A stretch of DNA of 6,343 bases from GCA-016700035 sp964454845 (GCA_964454845.1 CAYVVS010000023.1:1-6343); one strand, 5' to 3'; shown: positions 1 through 5,336, numbered from the stretch's first letter. The notes: a model not told the origin generated them from the sequence alone. Made by a program: numbers and translations.

Positions 1-182
1 ACGTAGTCCAGATGGGCGGTTGCATCACCGACGCGAAGTATCAGCTTGAATTCATGCACACGGCTCAACCTACTCAGCGAGACATGCAGCTCTTTGCTGT
101 TCGTTCCACGTACCGTCATACCTTCCGGCAGTCTCGGTGGCAACACACTCGTTGCATCTGCAACTTGGCCAGTTTGGCTCAT
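1..182 (-). CDS. Unidentified protein, N-terminal 60 residues only (runs off the window)
   Basis: An open frame begins with ATG at 182-180 and continues without a stop past base 1. I do not recognise the protein. The visible part starts MSQTGQVADATS, then has a proline-rich stretch (LPPRLPEGM, about residues 14-22). It continues with an alternating hydrophobic/polar pattern around 30-60 (ELHVSLSRLSRVHEFKLILRV) that looks like beta strands of a soluble domain. No signal peptide or membrane segment is visible. An in-frame TGA lies four codons upstream of the ATG, so this is the first possible ATG of the frame. The ribosome site is weak (a GTGAG stretch). A good promoter lies about 50 bp upstream, which supports a real, independently transcribed gene. 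The function cannot be told from this fragment. Confidence 0.6.
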   Translation of the reverse strand, partial: MSQTGQVADATSVLPPRLPEGMTVRGTNSKELHVSLSRLSRVHEFKLILRVGDATAHLDY

Positions 183-230
183 TTGTTTGGCTCACTTTCT
201 TTCAAAGCGGATAAGGTACAGAGAACTTGA

Positions 231-259
231 ATTCTACCAAAAATATGTCAAAACTTCAA
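231..259 (-). promoter_or_regulatory. Sigma-70-type promoter of the leftmost minus-strand gene
   Basis: Read on the minus strand, TTGAAG (259-254) is followed by a 17-base spacer and TAGAAT (236-231). The spacer ends in TGG, giving an extended -10 (TGn). The predicted start of transcription is near 224, about 42 nt before the ATG at 182. It lies just after the stop codon of the preceding gene, so the leftmost gene need not depend on readthrough. Confidence 0.55.
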
Positions 260-261
260 GA

Positions 262-912
262 TTAAATACCGATGTCGGCAAGCCTATACAAATGTTTTGC
301 TTCATCCGTACCTGACGCTTTCACCTTGGCATGCTTGCCACGCCCCATAAACAACAACACGAGCTCTCCGGCGCGGCCAGAAATCTCGAGCTCAGGCGAA
401 GCCTCAGAATGTTTACCCACACTTCTCTCGTGCGTCTCACCTGAACTCTCATCGTGGATTACGAGCCTAAAACTACCACTCACCCGCCGAAATGCAAATC
501 GCGCAAGCTGAGGTACGAATCCCGACAATACCGCTTCCAGCTCATCTGAAATCACCCTCGAACGCCCGAGCTTACCGCGCAGCAAATCCTCGTTGTGAAC
601 ATAAAACTCAATTATATTAAACGGCAAACGCTTCACCCATGCTGGCGGATGCTCCAACTTTGCGATCATCTTCTCATGTCCAATCTGCTTCATTTTCGTA
701 ATCGCAGCATCGTGCTTGTGATGTAAAAACGGCATCACAATGCCAGCGCGGGCTGGTATGCTGCCTCGCTCTCGAACAATAAGATGTGCTGCCAAATCTT
801 CCACATCCCAACCAGCGCACAATGTATCTGCTCGCCATTCAGCTTGCTTCAACTCTTTAAGGGTCTTCACAAAAAAAGCTCGCTCAGCCAAAATAATATC
901 TTTTTTACTCAA
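262..912 (-). CDS. TIGR03085-family metal-binding protein (DinB / mycothiol maleylpyruvate isomerase-like fold)
   Basis: The 216-residue protein resembles the actinobacterial TIGR03085 family, related to DinB and to the N-terminal domain of mycothiol-dependent maleylpyruvate isomerase. Those are four-helix bundles with a metal held by histidines. Family-like features are a 'LCAGWDVEDLAAHLIVRERG' stretch with His43, and 'IIEFYVHNEDLLRGK' with Glu102 and His106 (numbered from the TTG start). The two His motifs are the expected metal-binding elements. The C-terminal third (about 130-216) looks like the family's small SCP2-like beta domain. The enzyme activity of the family is not established; a thiol-transfer or detoxification role is an inference from the fold. 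No signal peptide or membrane segment is seen. I chose TTG at 912 over GTG at 918 because AAGGAG lies 7 bases before TTG but only 1 base before GTG. The gene is divergent from the GDPD. Confidence 0.75.
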   Translation of the reverse strand: MSKKDIILAERAFFVKTLKELKQAEWRADTLCAGWDVEDLAAHLIVRERGSIPARAGIVMPFLHHKHDAAITKMKQIGHEKMIAKLEHPPAWVKRLPFNIIEFYVHNEDLLRGKLGRSRVISDELEAVLSGFVPQLARFAFRRVSGSFRLVIHDESSGETHERSVGKHSEASPELEISGRAGELVLLFMGRGKHAKVKASGTDEAKHLYRLADIGI

Positions 913-919
913 AGCCACG

Positions 920-925
920 CTCCTT
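920..925 (-). promoter_or_regulatory. Shine-Dalgarno site that selects a TTG start
   Basis: On the minus strand AAGGAG (925-920) is a near-perfect Shine-Dalgarno sequence. A GTG two codons upstream in the same frame (918-916) begins 1 base after it, which is too close. The TTG at 912-910 is 7 bases away, the usual distance. The start is therefore probably TTG, giving a protein that begins MSKKD. Confidence 0.6.
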
Positions 926-963
926 ATCTATCCGATAGTATCACGGAATCTGGCCGCCTCGCG

Positions 964-969
964 TATACT
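964..969 (+). promoter_or_regulatory. -10 box of a probable leaderless promoter for the GDPD gene
   Basis: TATACT matches the -10 consensus at five of six positions. A start of transcription 6 to 8 bases downstream would fall on 975-977, the same place as the ATG at 976-978. No good -35 hexamer is present (the best-spaced candidate is TCACGG at 941-946), and there is no Shine-Dalgarno before the ATG. The simplest reading is a leaderless mRNA. Confidence 0.45.
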
Positions 970-975
970 GGTTGC

Positions 976-1740
976 ATGCATGCTTTCTTTAAAGAGCGCA
1001 AAACGCCAATGATTATCGCCCATCGTGGTGCTTCGGCCGATGCTCCAGAAAACACCCTGGCTGCTTTCCGGGAAGCCATTCGGCAAAAAGCCGATGCCAT
1101 TGAGCTCGATGTTCAGATGACCAAAGACAAAAAACTCGTCATCATGCACGACCTCACGCTGGATAGAACCACAACGGGCAAAGGCTTAGTGTCATCAAAA
1201 ACCCTCAAAGAAATTAAAACCCTCGACGCCGGTATAAAGTTCGGCGAAAGATTTCGCGGCGAACGCATTCCAACGCTCGACGAAGTTTTCGCCACATTTG
1301 GCAAGAAAACCAACTACGTCGTCGAGCTAAAATTTTACCGACTTAATCCCGGCCGCTTCGCCGAACGCGTGTACGACTCCGTCGCCAATCACGGCCTAGT
1401 TAATCAAACACTCTTCCTGTCATTCGATCACCGACTCCTCATCGATATCGAGAAAAATAATGCTGCTGCAAAAACCTGCTGGGCTTTTGTACCATTTTTT
1501 GGCTGGACACCTCCAGGCTGGCTCGTTTCTCGCTTTGATGCACTCGCAGTCGCCTCGAGGCGCGCCAAATCTGGCTATACCGACCGCCTGCACGAACTCG
1601 GCAAGCCAGTCGACCTCTGGGCCGGACGTGGTGAAGATGAAGACTACCAAGACGAATTGCGTGCTGGTGCAGAATTTATCACCACTAACCACCCTGCTGA
1701 ACTGCGCCGTGAGCTGCAAAAACGCACCGCTGCCTCCTAA
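976..1740 (+). CDS. Glycerophosphodiester phosphodiesterase family protein
   Basis: The 254-residue protein has the GDPD TIM-barrel signature. HRGASADAPENT (His16, Arg17, Glu25, Asn26) starts the active site, Glu43 and Asp45 in IELDVQ are the metal ligands, and His58 in VIMHD is the second catalytic histidine. IPTLDEV, the VELK strand and SFDH follow in the usual order. The family hydrolyses glycerophosphodiesters to glycerol-3-phosphate and an alcohol using a divalent metal. No signal peptide is visible, so a cytoplasmic enzyme is likely. The closing WTVN-type strand of many relatives is replaced by LWAGRGEDED, although the last strand (AGAEFITTNHPAEL) is normal. The start is either ATG 976 (leaderless, under TATACT) or ATG 1009, which directly precedes the conserved IIAHRG. 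Neither has a good ribosome site; I prefer 976 because of the -10 position. Confidence 0.88.
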   Translation: MHAFFKERKTPMIIAHRGASADAPENTLAAFREAIRQKADAIELDVQMTKDKKLVIMHDLTLDRTTTGKGLVSSKTLKEIKTLDAGIKFGERFRGERIPTLDEVFATFGKKTNYVVELKFYRLNPGRFAERVYDSVANHGLVNQTLFLSFDHRLLIDIEKNNAAAKTCWAFVPFFGWTPPGWLVSRFDALAVASRRAKSGYTDRLHELGKPVDLWAGRGEDEDYQDELRAGAEFITTNHPAELRRELQKRTAAS

Positions 1741-1749
1741 ACCCTGCAC

Positions 1750-1778
1750 TTGAAAAATTAAGCCAGTTATGCTAAAAT
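1750..1778 (+). promoter_or_regulatory. Strong sigma-70-type promoter of the first secreted transglycosylase-like gene
   Basis: TTGAAA (1750-1755), a 17-base spacer, then TAAAAT (1773-1778) preceded by TGC, an extended -10. This is the best promoter in the window. It starts 10 bases after the GDPD stop codon, so the downstream gene is independently transcribed. The predicted transcription start is near 1784-1786. Confidence 0.7.
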
Positions 1779-1783
1779 AGACA

Positions 1784-1806
1784 GCGTCGTAGTCGAAAAA
1801 CGACGC
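1784..1806 (+). promoter_or_regulatory. Inverted repeat at the predicted mRNA 5' end: 5'-UTR hairpin or operator
   Basis: GCGTCGT (1784-1790) and ACGACGC (1800-1806) are perfect 7-base complements around a 9-base loop. The repeat begins where transcription from the upstream promoter should start and ends 2 bases before the ATG at 1809. An alternative inner hairpin (GTCG 1792-1795 with CGAC 1801-1804) is also possible. No Shine-Dalgarno sequence precedes the ATG. It could be a 5' stabilising stem, a translation-limiting hairpin, or a protein-binding operator at +1; the sequence does not distinguish these. Confidence 0.5.
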
Positions 1807-1808
1807 CT

Positions 1809-2390
1809 ATGAAACACAAAAAGCACATCCCACATACGCATAATCAAAAGAAATCACATGCACTGATGACAGTGGCTACCCTTTCCGTGGCTCTTGTCCT
1901 GAGTGCATTTTCTCTTCCTACCCCCAAGAACAGTAGCGCAGCTGCCTCAGAATTAAATCTAGAAACCATGCGTCAGGTGTGCACCCAGGCTGCACCCGCC
2001 ACCTCGGCGTATGGAGATTGCCAGGATAGCGCCGACCGCATCGCCGCACTCCGGGTACCCAGCCCAATCGCGTATTTGAACCCCCCATATCAAGCATTTT
2101 CTAACTGTCGCGAAGCTGTAGACTACATTTTTCAAGATCGAATCGACTACCCTCGAGCTGTAAAAGTCGTGTTCCGCGAGTCTACAAACAACCCTAATGC
2201 CCGTCGTCCCGGAAGCCAGTATGCCGGCTGCGCCCAACTCTCTTCTACCCTGCAAAATCTCTTCTTAAAAGGCCCGTGGAATGATCCTTACTATAACGTC
2301 CTCGCCCTCCGAGACGCCGTAGACCACCCTCGTTGGGGCTGGTGCCACTGGGATCTCGTAAACTATTGCGGTAAAGGTGGCGAATTTTAA
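1809..2390 (+). CDS. Secreted lysozyme/lytic transglycosylase-like protein with six cysteines
   Basis: The 193-residue protein has a long basic, His/Lys-rich start (residues 1-17), a hydrophobic segment (about 18-36) and a likely signal peptidase site near A44-A46. It should therefore be exported or remain membrane-anchored by its N-terminus. Residues about 100-187 resemble the small transglycosylase-like domain of the lysozyme fold. VVFRESTNNPNA carries a candidate catalytic Glu124, QYAGCAQLS (137-145) corresponds to the Gly-x-x-Gln-[LI] motif after the active site, and DPYYNVLALRDAV plus WGWCHW close the domain. The mature part has six cysteines (58, 71, 100, 141, 179, 187), enough for three disulfides. 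Residues 47-95 match nothing I know. The expected role is cleavage of peptidoglycan glycan strands. It has its own promoter and no Shine-Dalgarno, and lies 243 bp before another muralytic gene. The family assignment rests on motifs alone. Confidence 0.68.
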   Translation: MKHKKHIPHTHNQKKSHALMTVATLSVALVLSAFSLPTPKNSSAAASELNLETMRQVCTQAAPATSAYGDCQDSADRIAALRVPSPIAYLNPPYQAFSNCREAVDYIFQDRIDYPRAVKVVFRESTNNPNARRPGSQYAGCAQLSSTLQNLFLKGPWNDPYYNVLALRDAVDHPRWGWCHWDLVNYCGKGGEF

Positions 2391-2419
2391 AATGGATCCA
2401 TGACTTATTCTCCTTATAC

Positions 2420-2448
2420 TTGCATTAGCTTAAAATTTGTGTTAATGT
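2420..2448 (+). promoter_or_regulatory. Candidate promoter for the structured leader and Rpf-like gene
   Basis: TTGCAT (2420-2425), a 17-base spacer and TAATGT (2443-2448) preceded by TGT, an extended -10. The -10 itself is weak, with three of six consensus bases including the important second A and last T. The predicted transcription start, about 2455, coincides with the first base of the closing stem of the leader structure, which adds support. Confidence 0.4.
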
Positions 2449-2454
2449 AACTAG

Positions 2455-2613
2455 GTTGTCAAACCAGTCTGAACTCCGCAAAGAGTGCCTAAGAGCACGC
2501 CAATTTGCGAAGCTGAGACCTTGAGCTTAGTCACGTCGTAGACACCATCGAGACGTGGTAAGGATAGCTCACAAGCTGACAACACCCCGAGAAGGCCAAC
2601 CCCCTTGGTCTTC
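2455..2613 (+). ncRNA. Structured 5' leader RNA, three-way junction plus downstream hairpin (candidate cis-regulatory element)
   Basis: Hand folding gives a closing stem GTTGTCA (2455-2461) with TGACAAC (2577-2583). Inside it, arm A is CGCAAA (2477-2482) with TTTGCG (2504-2509), capped by GTGC (2485-2488) with GCAC (2495-2498). Arm B is TGAGCT (2522-2527) with AGCTCA (2566-2571), enclosing CACGTC (2532-2537) with GACGTG (2552-2557). All these helices are perfect. A further hairpin follows: GAAGGCC (2591-2597) with GGTCTTC (2607-2613), containing one G-U pair. Two competing pairings are possible: AGACC (2516-2520) with GGTCT (2607-2611), and ACTCC (2473-2477) with the ribosome site GGAGT (2624-2628). 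No convincing reading frame fills this stretch. It does not match the cyclic-di-AMP (ydaO) element that precedes rpf genes in actinobacteria. I do not recognise the class. Confidence 0.45.
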
Positions 2614-2633
2614 GTGCACCTTTGGAGTAATCC

Positions 2634-3035
2634 ATGCAATCCAGCAAGAACATTCGACGTGCAACGATCCTCGCGATCGTGAGCCTGGGCGCTGTTGTGC
2701 TCGCCAGCTGCACGCCGGAGCAAATCGCGCTCGCGAGACGCATCCACATGGAGCGTCTGACGGTGCAGAACCACCCGTTCCTGACATGTGTGCGCCATCA
2801 CGAGTCAGACCGGGGTCCCGCGCCTCACACCAACGGGTATGGGGAGGACAATCCGCGCAGCTCTGCATCTGGAGCCTACCAGTTTCTGGACTCCACCTGG
2901 CAGAACGTGTCTGTGCGATCTGGCCACGGCGGCTATGCTCGCGCCAAGGACGCACCCTGGTTCACCCAGGATGCCGTCGCCATGTGGACGCTTCGAAACG
3001 TCGGCACTTCCCCTTGGGCCGGCACTGGCTGCTAA
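2634..3035 (+). CDS. Rpf/transglycosylase-like lipoprotein
   Basis: The 133-residue protein begins with a basic stretch, a hydrophobic segment (about 11-24) and the lipobox LASC with Cys26. It is thus predicted to be a lipid-anchored surface protein of about 108 residues. Residues 48-133 match the transglycosylase-like domain of resuscitation-promoting factors. FLTCVRHHESDRG has candidate catalytic Glu57, and SGAYQFLDSTW, the QDAVAMWTLRNVG helix and the closing SPWAGTGC follow. Cys52 and Cys133 are placed like the Rpf disulfide pair. Such domains cleave peptidoglycan and wake or remodel actinobacterial walls. GGAG (2624-2627) lies 6 bases before the ATG. GC over 2641-3000 is 227 of 360 by my count (63%), against 42-48% in sampled neighbouring lines, which suggests acquisition from a high-GC source, plausibly an actinobacterium. 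A structured leader precedes it and a terminator follows. Confidence 0.85.
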   Translation: MQSSKNIRRATILAIVSLGAVVLASCTPEQIALARRIHMERLTVQNHPFLTCVRHHESDRGPAPHTNGYGEDNPRSSASGAYQFLDSTWQNVSVRSGHGGYARAKDAPWFTQDAVAMWTLRNVGTSPWAGTGC

Positions 3036-3054
3036 CCCTTCGCGGGAACCCACC

Positions 3055-3090
3055 GGGTGGGAAGATTCATTTCTTCCCACCCACTTTTTT
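3055..3090 (+). terminator. Rho-independent terminator of the Rpf-like gene
   Basis: GGGTGGGAAG (3055-3064) and CTTCCCACCC (3073-3082) form a perfect 10-bp stem with an 8-base loop, followed after two bases by six T residues (3085-3090). It starts 20 bases after the stop codon. There is no T-tract on the other side, so it works only for plus-strand transcription. A CCCACC at 3049-3054 could compete for the left arm. The T-tract overlaps the stop codon of convergent msrB (3089-3091). Confidence 0.9.
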
Positions 3091-3490
3091 ATTTATCAGA
3101 TTTTTTCAAGTCTAAGCTGGCAGAATTTATGCAAAAGCGCTGCCCTGTCGTATCGCGCGGACCATCTTCAAACATATGCCCTAGATGCGCGCCACATTTA
3201 CTACACACCACCTCAGTGCGCGTCATACCATGACTGGTATCTTCACGCATCTCAACCGATCCAGGAACTGCTCGATCAAAACTCGGCCAACCGGAGCCAG
3301 ACTCAAACTTATGCTCGCTATTAAACAAAACCTGGCCACACACTTTGCAGGTGTAGGTACCATCGGCGTGCTCATCCCAATACTTACCGGTAAACGCTGC
3401 TTCTGTTCCAGCAAGTTGGGTAATTTCATACTCGTCCGGCGTCAGTCGCTTTTTGAGCTCATCCTTATCTACCTGAAAACTATCAGTCAT
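3089..3490 (-). CDS. msrB: Peptide-methionine (R)-S-oxide reductase MsrB
   Basis: The 133-residue protein is a full-length single-domain MsrB. It shows LTPDEYEITQLAGTEAAFTGKYWD at the N-terminus, two zinc-binding CxxC pairs (Cys48/Cys51 and Cys96/Cys99), SGWPSF (66-71), GAHLGHMFEDGP (100-111) and the catalytic RFCINSASL with Cys120. The enzyme reduces methionine-R-sulfoxide in proteins and protects against oxidative damage in the cytoplasm. At the position where E. coli MsrB has its resolving cysteine (SGCGWPSF), this protein has Ser66. It should therefore be recycled directly by thioredoxin or by another thiol, as in other MsrB forms lacking that residue. Its ATG overlaps the TAA of the upstream oligoendopeptidase gene by one base (TAATG), with GGAG 7 bases before it, indicating an operon and coupled translation. 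Confidence 0.96.
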   Translation of the reverse strand: MTDSFQVDKDELKKRLTPDEYEITQLAGTEAAFTGKYWDEHADGTYTCKVCGQVLFNSEHKFESGSGWPSFDRAVPGSVEMREDTSHGMTRTEVVCSKCGAHLGHMFEDGPRDTTGQRFCINSASLDLKKSDK

Positions 3491-5280
3491 TACTTCGCTC
3501 CTGTTAGCTCATCCATCCAGCCACGGATAATTTCAAACCCACCGCGCCAGAAATCTTCACTTTCGTAATCTATACCAACTTCTTGCAATACTAGCTTCGG
3601 GTCTCGTGAGCCACCGGCCGCTAAAATTGCCTCAATTTTTGGCACAAAACTCTCACCTTCATGCTTGTACCGCGCGTACAGCGACAAACTTAAGAGCTCG
3701 CCAAAGTTGTAGGCATAGCAGTAAAACGGTGTGTGTACAATGTGCGGTATATAGGACCATTCGTGTTGGAAGATGTCATCCACTTCAACAGAATCGCCAA
3801 ACTGCTCGCGCAATCCGTCCAGCCATAACTTTTGAATATCTACTAAGCTTGCCCCGTTCGGAATTGCTTCATGCGCTGCAATTTCAAACTTCACGAAGTA
3901 GTTTTGGCGCGAAATTGTCGCGTAACTATCAGCTAACTTCTCGGCCAATAACGCTTTTTTCTCCTCAGGGTCGGTAATTTTCGCAAGTAAAGATTCAAAA
4001 AGCAGCATTTCGCCAAAGGTAGAGGCGGTTTCTGCCAGAGGTAGATTCGGTTGATGCGAGCCGATTGGTAAATGCGCTGCATACATATCGTGCACGCCGT
4101 GACCGAGTTCGTGCGCCAAAGTTGAGATATCCCGGCTTTTACCAGCAAAGTTGAGCATGACATACGGTGTCATAGAGGGCGTCACAGCTGCGCAGAAGGC
4201 CCCTCCACGCTTTGTAGGTGCCGGATGCGAATCAATGTGCTTCTCGTCTAGAATTTGGCGTGCTTTGGCCGCAAAATCGGTCGAATATTTTGTAAAGCTC
4301 TCTAACACCAAATTAACCGCTTCGGCATAGCTATATTCCGACTTCGCTTCTGAGAGAGGCGCGTACAAATCGTAGCGACTCAACTTATCTACTCCAAGTT
4401 CCTGGGCTTTCCAACCGAAGAATTCGTGATACACGCCTCGCTCTTCTTCACATACCTTCATGAGCGCCTCAATAGCTTTATCAGAAACCTGATTAACAGC
4501 ATTACGCATACCAATCGGACTCGAATATCCGCGCAAGCCAGCCTCATACGCCCAATCTTTAACAATCGACTGATAGACTTTGAAGAATTTATCTTCCTCG
4601 CGGATATAAGGAGTGAACAATGCTAGATACGTTGCCTTACGACGAGCTGCATCGGTGGAGTATATTCCCGATTTTAGCTCTTCAGCAGTCTCAAACTGCT
4701 CTTTTTTACCGTCTAGTTCGAGCTCAAATGCAAAATCAGTCTCGATCATGTCACGTAAATCTGTAAGTGCGCTGGCACCAGTAGCATCTTTATGGCTAAT
4801 AATTGACTCTTCGGCCTGCGTGAGTGTATGCCGCGCCATATCACGTGCATACGTCAGGGCGTAATCCATGCCTTCTATGCAGGCAAAAAGTCGCTTGGCG
4901 TTCGCATCGTCGAGTGTTTGCATACCATCCACTTCTTTACCTTTGAGCCACATCGAGATGGGACGTGATACTTCCCGCAGCCGCACCGCTAAATCTTGAG
5001 CACGAGGCTTATCTCGTTTGGCTTCTTCGGATTTGCTATCAGTAGACTCTGCTAGACTCGGGCGAGAATACAACAATGTGAGCTTTTCGGATAATACAAA
5101 ACTCCAAGCAAAATAAGCCTGAAAATCTGCCTCGCTCATATCGGGCGAAAGCTTTTTTTGCCACTCTACATATTTCGGCATTTCAGCTTCAATTTCGGCA
5201 TACAACGTATCAAATTTGCCATCTGGAACAACGTCATTTAAGTTCCAGTGCACTGCTTCAGCGGTAGTCTTTTTTGTCAT
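3490..5280 (-). CDS. pepF: M3-family oligoendopeptidase F (zinc metallopeptidase)
   Basis: The 596-residue protein has the length and layout of PepF-type M3 oligoendopeptidases, with a helical N-terminal half followed by the catalytic domain from about residue 200. The zinc site is HELGH (His390, Glu391, His394). The third ligand is Glu417 in LPLAETASTFGE, placed as in the M3 family. Other typical features are GGAFCAAVTPSMTPYVMLNF just before the active site and the C-terminal HTPFYCYAYNFGELLSLSLYARY, which carries the Tyr/His residues of the substrate pocket. These enzymes cut short peptides inside the cell and serve peptide scavenging and turnover. No signal peptide is seen. The gene is first in an operon with msrB and divergent from a small membrane protein gene. 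The ATG at 5280 has only a weak GAG upstream, and I found no convincing promoter for it in the 81-bp divergent gap. Confidence 0.95.
   Translation of the reverse strand: MTKKTTAEAVHWNLNDVVPDGKFDTLYAEIEAEMPKYVEWQKKLSPDMSEADFQAYFAWSFVLSEKLTLLYSRPSLAESTDSKSEEAKRDKPRAQDLAVRLREVSRPISMWLKGKEVDGMQTLDDANAKRLFACIEGMDYALTYARDMARHTLTQAEESIISHKDATGASALTDLRDMIETDFAFELELDGKKEQFETAEELKSGIYSTDAARRKATYLALFTPYIREEDKFFKVYQSIVKDWAYEAGLRGYSSPIGMRNAVNQVSDKAIEALMKVCEEERGVYHEFFGWKAQELGVDKLSRYDLYAPLSEAKSEYSYAEAVNLVLESFTKYSTDFAAKARQILDEKHIDSHPAPTKRGGAFCAAVTPSMTPYVMLNFAGKSRDISTLAHELGHGVHDMYAAHLPIGSHQPNLPLAETASTFGEMLLFESLLAKITDPEEKKALLAEKLADSYATISRQNYFVKFEIAAHEAIPNGASLVDIQKLWLDGLREQFGDSVEVDDIFQHEWSYIPHIVHTPFYCYAYNFGELLSLSLYARYKHEGESFVPKIEAILAAGGSRDPKLVLQEVGIDYESEDFWRGGFEIIRGWMDELTGAK
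3498..3501 (-). promoter_or_regulatory. Ribosome binding site of msrB inside the end of the upstream gene
   Basis: On the minus strand GGAG (3501-3498) lies 7 bases before the msrB ATG (3490-3488) and within the last codons of the oligoendopeptidase gene. Together with the TAATG overlap this supports translational coupling. Confidence 0.6.
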
Positions 5281-5307
5281 AACTCTATTGTGGCGGAGTT
5301 AGCTACT

Positions 5308-5336
5308 TTGCGCTAGCGTAAGCGGCTTGTTAAACT
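5308..5336 (+). promoter_or_regulatory. Promoter of the small membrane protein gene, with a palindrome in the spacer
   Basis: TTGCGC (5308-5313), a 17-base spacer and TAAACT (5331-5336) preceded by TGT, an extended -10. The predicted start is near 5343, followed by AAAGGA (5348-5353) and the ATG at 5362. An 8-bp palindrome CGCTAGCG (5311-5318) overlaps the -35 and lies between the divergent genes, so it could be an operator, though a palindrome this short can occur by chance. Confidence 0.55.

Noticed and set aside
226..260. CTTGAA...TTCAAG inverted repeat after the TIGR03085 gene, considered as a terminator
   Set aside because: The arms are six bases around a loop of over 20 with no T-tract; the interval is better explained as the promoter of the next gene.
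916..918. GTG start for the TIGR03085 gene
   Set aside because: The Shine-Dalgarno sequence would be 1 base from it; the in-frame TTG at 912 is at normal spacing.
928..938. Inverted repeat CTATC-C-GATAG in the divergent 913-975 gap, possible operator
   Set aside because: Five-base arms are too short to separate from chance without comparative data.
2392..2401. Palindrome ATGGATCCAT just after the first transglycosylase-like gene, considered as a terminator
   Set aside because: The stem would have no loop and no T-tract follows; I find no convincing terminator for that gene.
2455..2633. Possible cyclic-di-AMP (ydaO) riboswitch, as found before actinobacterial rpf genes
   Set aside because: The conserved GGGGAACC-type segment and the GACAGCUAAC-like 3' segment are missing; only a partial GCTGACAAC resemblance is present, and it is explained by the closing stem.
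2555..3115. Long alternative frame overlapping the Rpf-like gene
   Set aside because: It is a shadow frame in GC-rich DNA. It has no recognisable domain or ribosome site, and the other frame has a lipobox, Rpf motifs and a terminator in the right place.
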